Of a stretch of DNA of 64,000 nt, positions 63,316 through 64,000 are shown in pieces. Origin of the DNA: Arthrobacter sp. PAMC 25486 (GTDB lineage: Bacteria > Actinomycetota > Actinomycetes > Actinomycetales > Micrococcaceae); the NCBI RefSeq assembly GCF_000785535.1, contig NZ_CP007595.1, positions 1,550,001 to 1,614,000 of the forward strand. Direction: 5' to 3'. Positions within the stretch are counted from its first letter, which is position 1; every line of letters begins with the position of its first letter. A program made the translations under genes and the position numbers. Below the pieces are notes generated by a model. The model saw only the letters and a program-made list of their open reading frames with translations. It had not been told where the DNA came from and searched no databases.

Positions 63316-64000
63316 GTGCTCGACACTGTCAAGAAAAAACCGCTGCGGAAGAATCGTGGCGGACTGTTTCTGCTGCTTGGCCCGGCCTTCGTTGCCGCCA
63401 TTGCCTACGTTGACCCGGGCAATGTGGCCGCCAACCTCACCTCCGGAGCAACGTATGGCTACCTGCTGGTCTGGGTGCTGGTTGCCGCCAACGTCATGGC
63501 CATGCTGGTCCAGTACCAGTCAGCCAAGCTCGGAGTCGTGACAGGAAAATCCCTGCCGGAGCACCTGGGCCAACGCTTCAAAACAAGAAGCCGGCGACTG
63601 TACTGGTTGCAGGCCGAAGTGGTCGCCATGGCCACCGACCTGGCCGAAGTGGTGGGCGGCGCCATCGCCCTGCACCTGCTGTTCCAGATCCCACTCCCCG
63701 TGGGTGGCTTGATTGTGGGCATCGCCTCCATGGCCCTGCTGACCGTCCAAAACCGCCACGGGCAGCGGCACTTCGAATCAATCATCATCTTCCTGCTCGT
63801 CATCATCACCATCGGATTCCTCACCGGCTTGGTCCTCAGCCCGCCCGATCCGGCAGGCGTCGCCGGCGGCCTCATCCCCCGCTTCGAAGGCAGCAACTCC
63901 GTCATGCTCGCCGCGGGCATGCTCGGGGCAACGGTCATGCCACACGCCATTTACCTGCATTCCCAGCTGTCCAAGGACCGGCACCCGGACGCCCGCAGCA
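63316..64000 (+). CDS. mntH: Manganese/divalent metal transporter MntH, Nramp family (partial)
   Basis: From GTG 63316 the frame stays open to the window edge (228 codons). It has the Nramp metal-site motif DPGN in helix 1 (AYVDPGNVAANL) and the helix 6 motif MPHAIYLHS, plus TDLAEVVGGAIAL, so it is a proton-coupled Mn2+/Fe2+ importer. About half of the protein is visible. A GAGGGTGG site precedes the GTG; the upstream palindrome suggests Mn-dependent repression. Confidence 0.94.
   Translation, partial: MLDTVKKKPLRKNRGGLFLLLGPAFVAAIAYVDPGNVAANLTSGATYGYLLVWVLVAANVMAMLVQYQSAKLGVVTGKSLPEHLGQRFKTRSRRLYWLQAEVVAMATDLAEVVGGAIALHLLFQIPLPVGGLIVGIASMALLTVQNRHGQRHFESIIIFLLVIITIGFLTGLVLSPPDPAGVAGGLIPRFEGSNSVMLAAGMLGATVMPHAIYLHSQLSKDRHPDARS

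Overview
The window is a high-GC actinobacterial chromosome segment. Gene content and order point to the Micrococcaceae, most likely an Arthrobacter-type organism. The signs are a fused E2/E1 2-oxoglutarate decarboxylase (kgd), the sigR/rsrA thiol-stress pair next to a DoxX gene, aroA, rsgA and hisN, a 24-codon bL37 gene, GuaB1, a SAM-IV riboswitch, many GTG/TTG starts and apparently leaderless promoters. This assignment rests on recognised families, not on a database search.

Layout. 1-6.7 kb: the tail of a membrane protein, hrpA, a YefM/YoeB toxin-antitoxin pair under a long palindrome, and an MFS exporter with its ArsR-like regulator. 6.7-8.5 kb: a decayed zone in which an IS200/IS605 remnant is joined to the 3' half of a short-chain dehydrogenase gene, followed by a 32-bp-period tandem repeat. 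8.5-17.6 kb: HIT protein, Zn alcohol dehydrogenase, sulfurtransferase and cysteine-desulfhydrase-like genes, an MBL hydrolase, then zur, a lipase-maturation-factor gene and the znuABC operon. 17.7-21.8 kb: two CNNM/CorC membrane proteins with a structured leader, a flavin reductase under a textbook SoxR box, and soxR.

21.8-44.8 kb is one large sugar-acid/glycoside catabolic region. It has gntR-gntK divergent from a sugar-alcohol/idonate-type dehydrogenase, a CUT1-type ABC importer and manD. A terminator separates these from an opposing block: uxaC-uxuB, then manD2-gntK2. A LacI regulator follows, then an operon of two Gfo/Idh/MocA oxidoreductases and two TIM-barrel sugar isomerase/epimerase-fold proteins, two more paralogous LacI regulators, and a second CUT1 importer. 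uxaC, uxuB and manD account for glucuronate -> fructuronate -> mannonate -> 2-keto-3-deoxygluconate. The Gfo/Idh plus TIM-barrel operon looks like an oxidative route for a glycoside or cyclitol. LacI-type operators with a shared core sit on or beside three promoters of this region and next to the lacI start, and a second palindrome shared by the idnD-like gene and the Gfo/Idh operon suggests cross-control by the GntR regulator. Neither importer has its own ATPase gene here.

44.8-64 kb is mostly housekeeping: guaB1, kgd, an SGNH-fold protein lacking its catalytic residues, a DUF4097/PadR pair with inverted-repeat operators, bL37, a group III truncated globin, rsrA/sigR with a SigR-type promoter, DoxX, aroA, rsgA, hisN, a SAM-IV riboswitch controlling a cysteine-desulfurase-like gene, a methyltransferase, and the start of mntH behind a perfect 18-bp palindrome. 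Intergenic regions throughout carry hairpins and a dispersed 32-bp repeat family (near 4.2, 8.4 and 62.2 kb) that I cannot assign to any known element.
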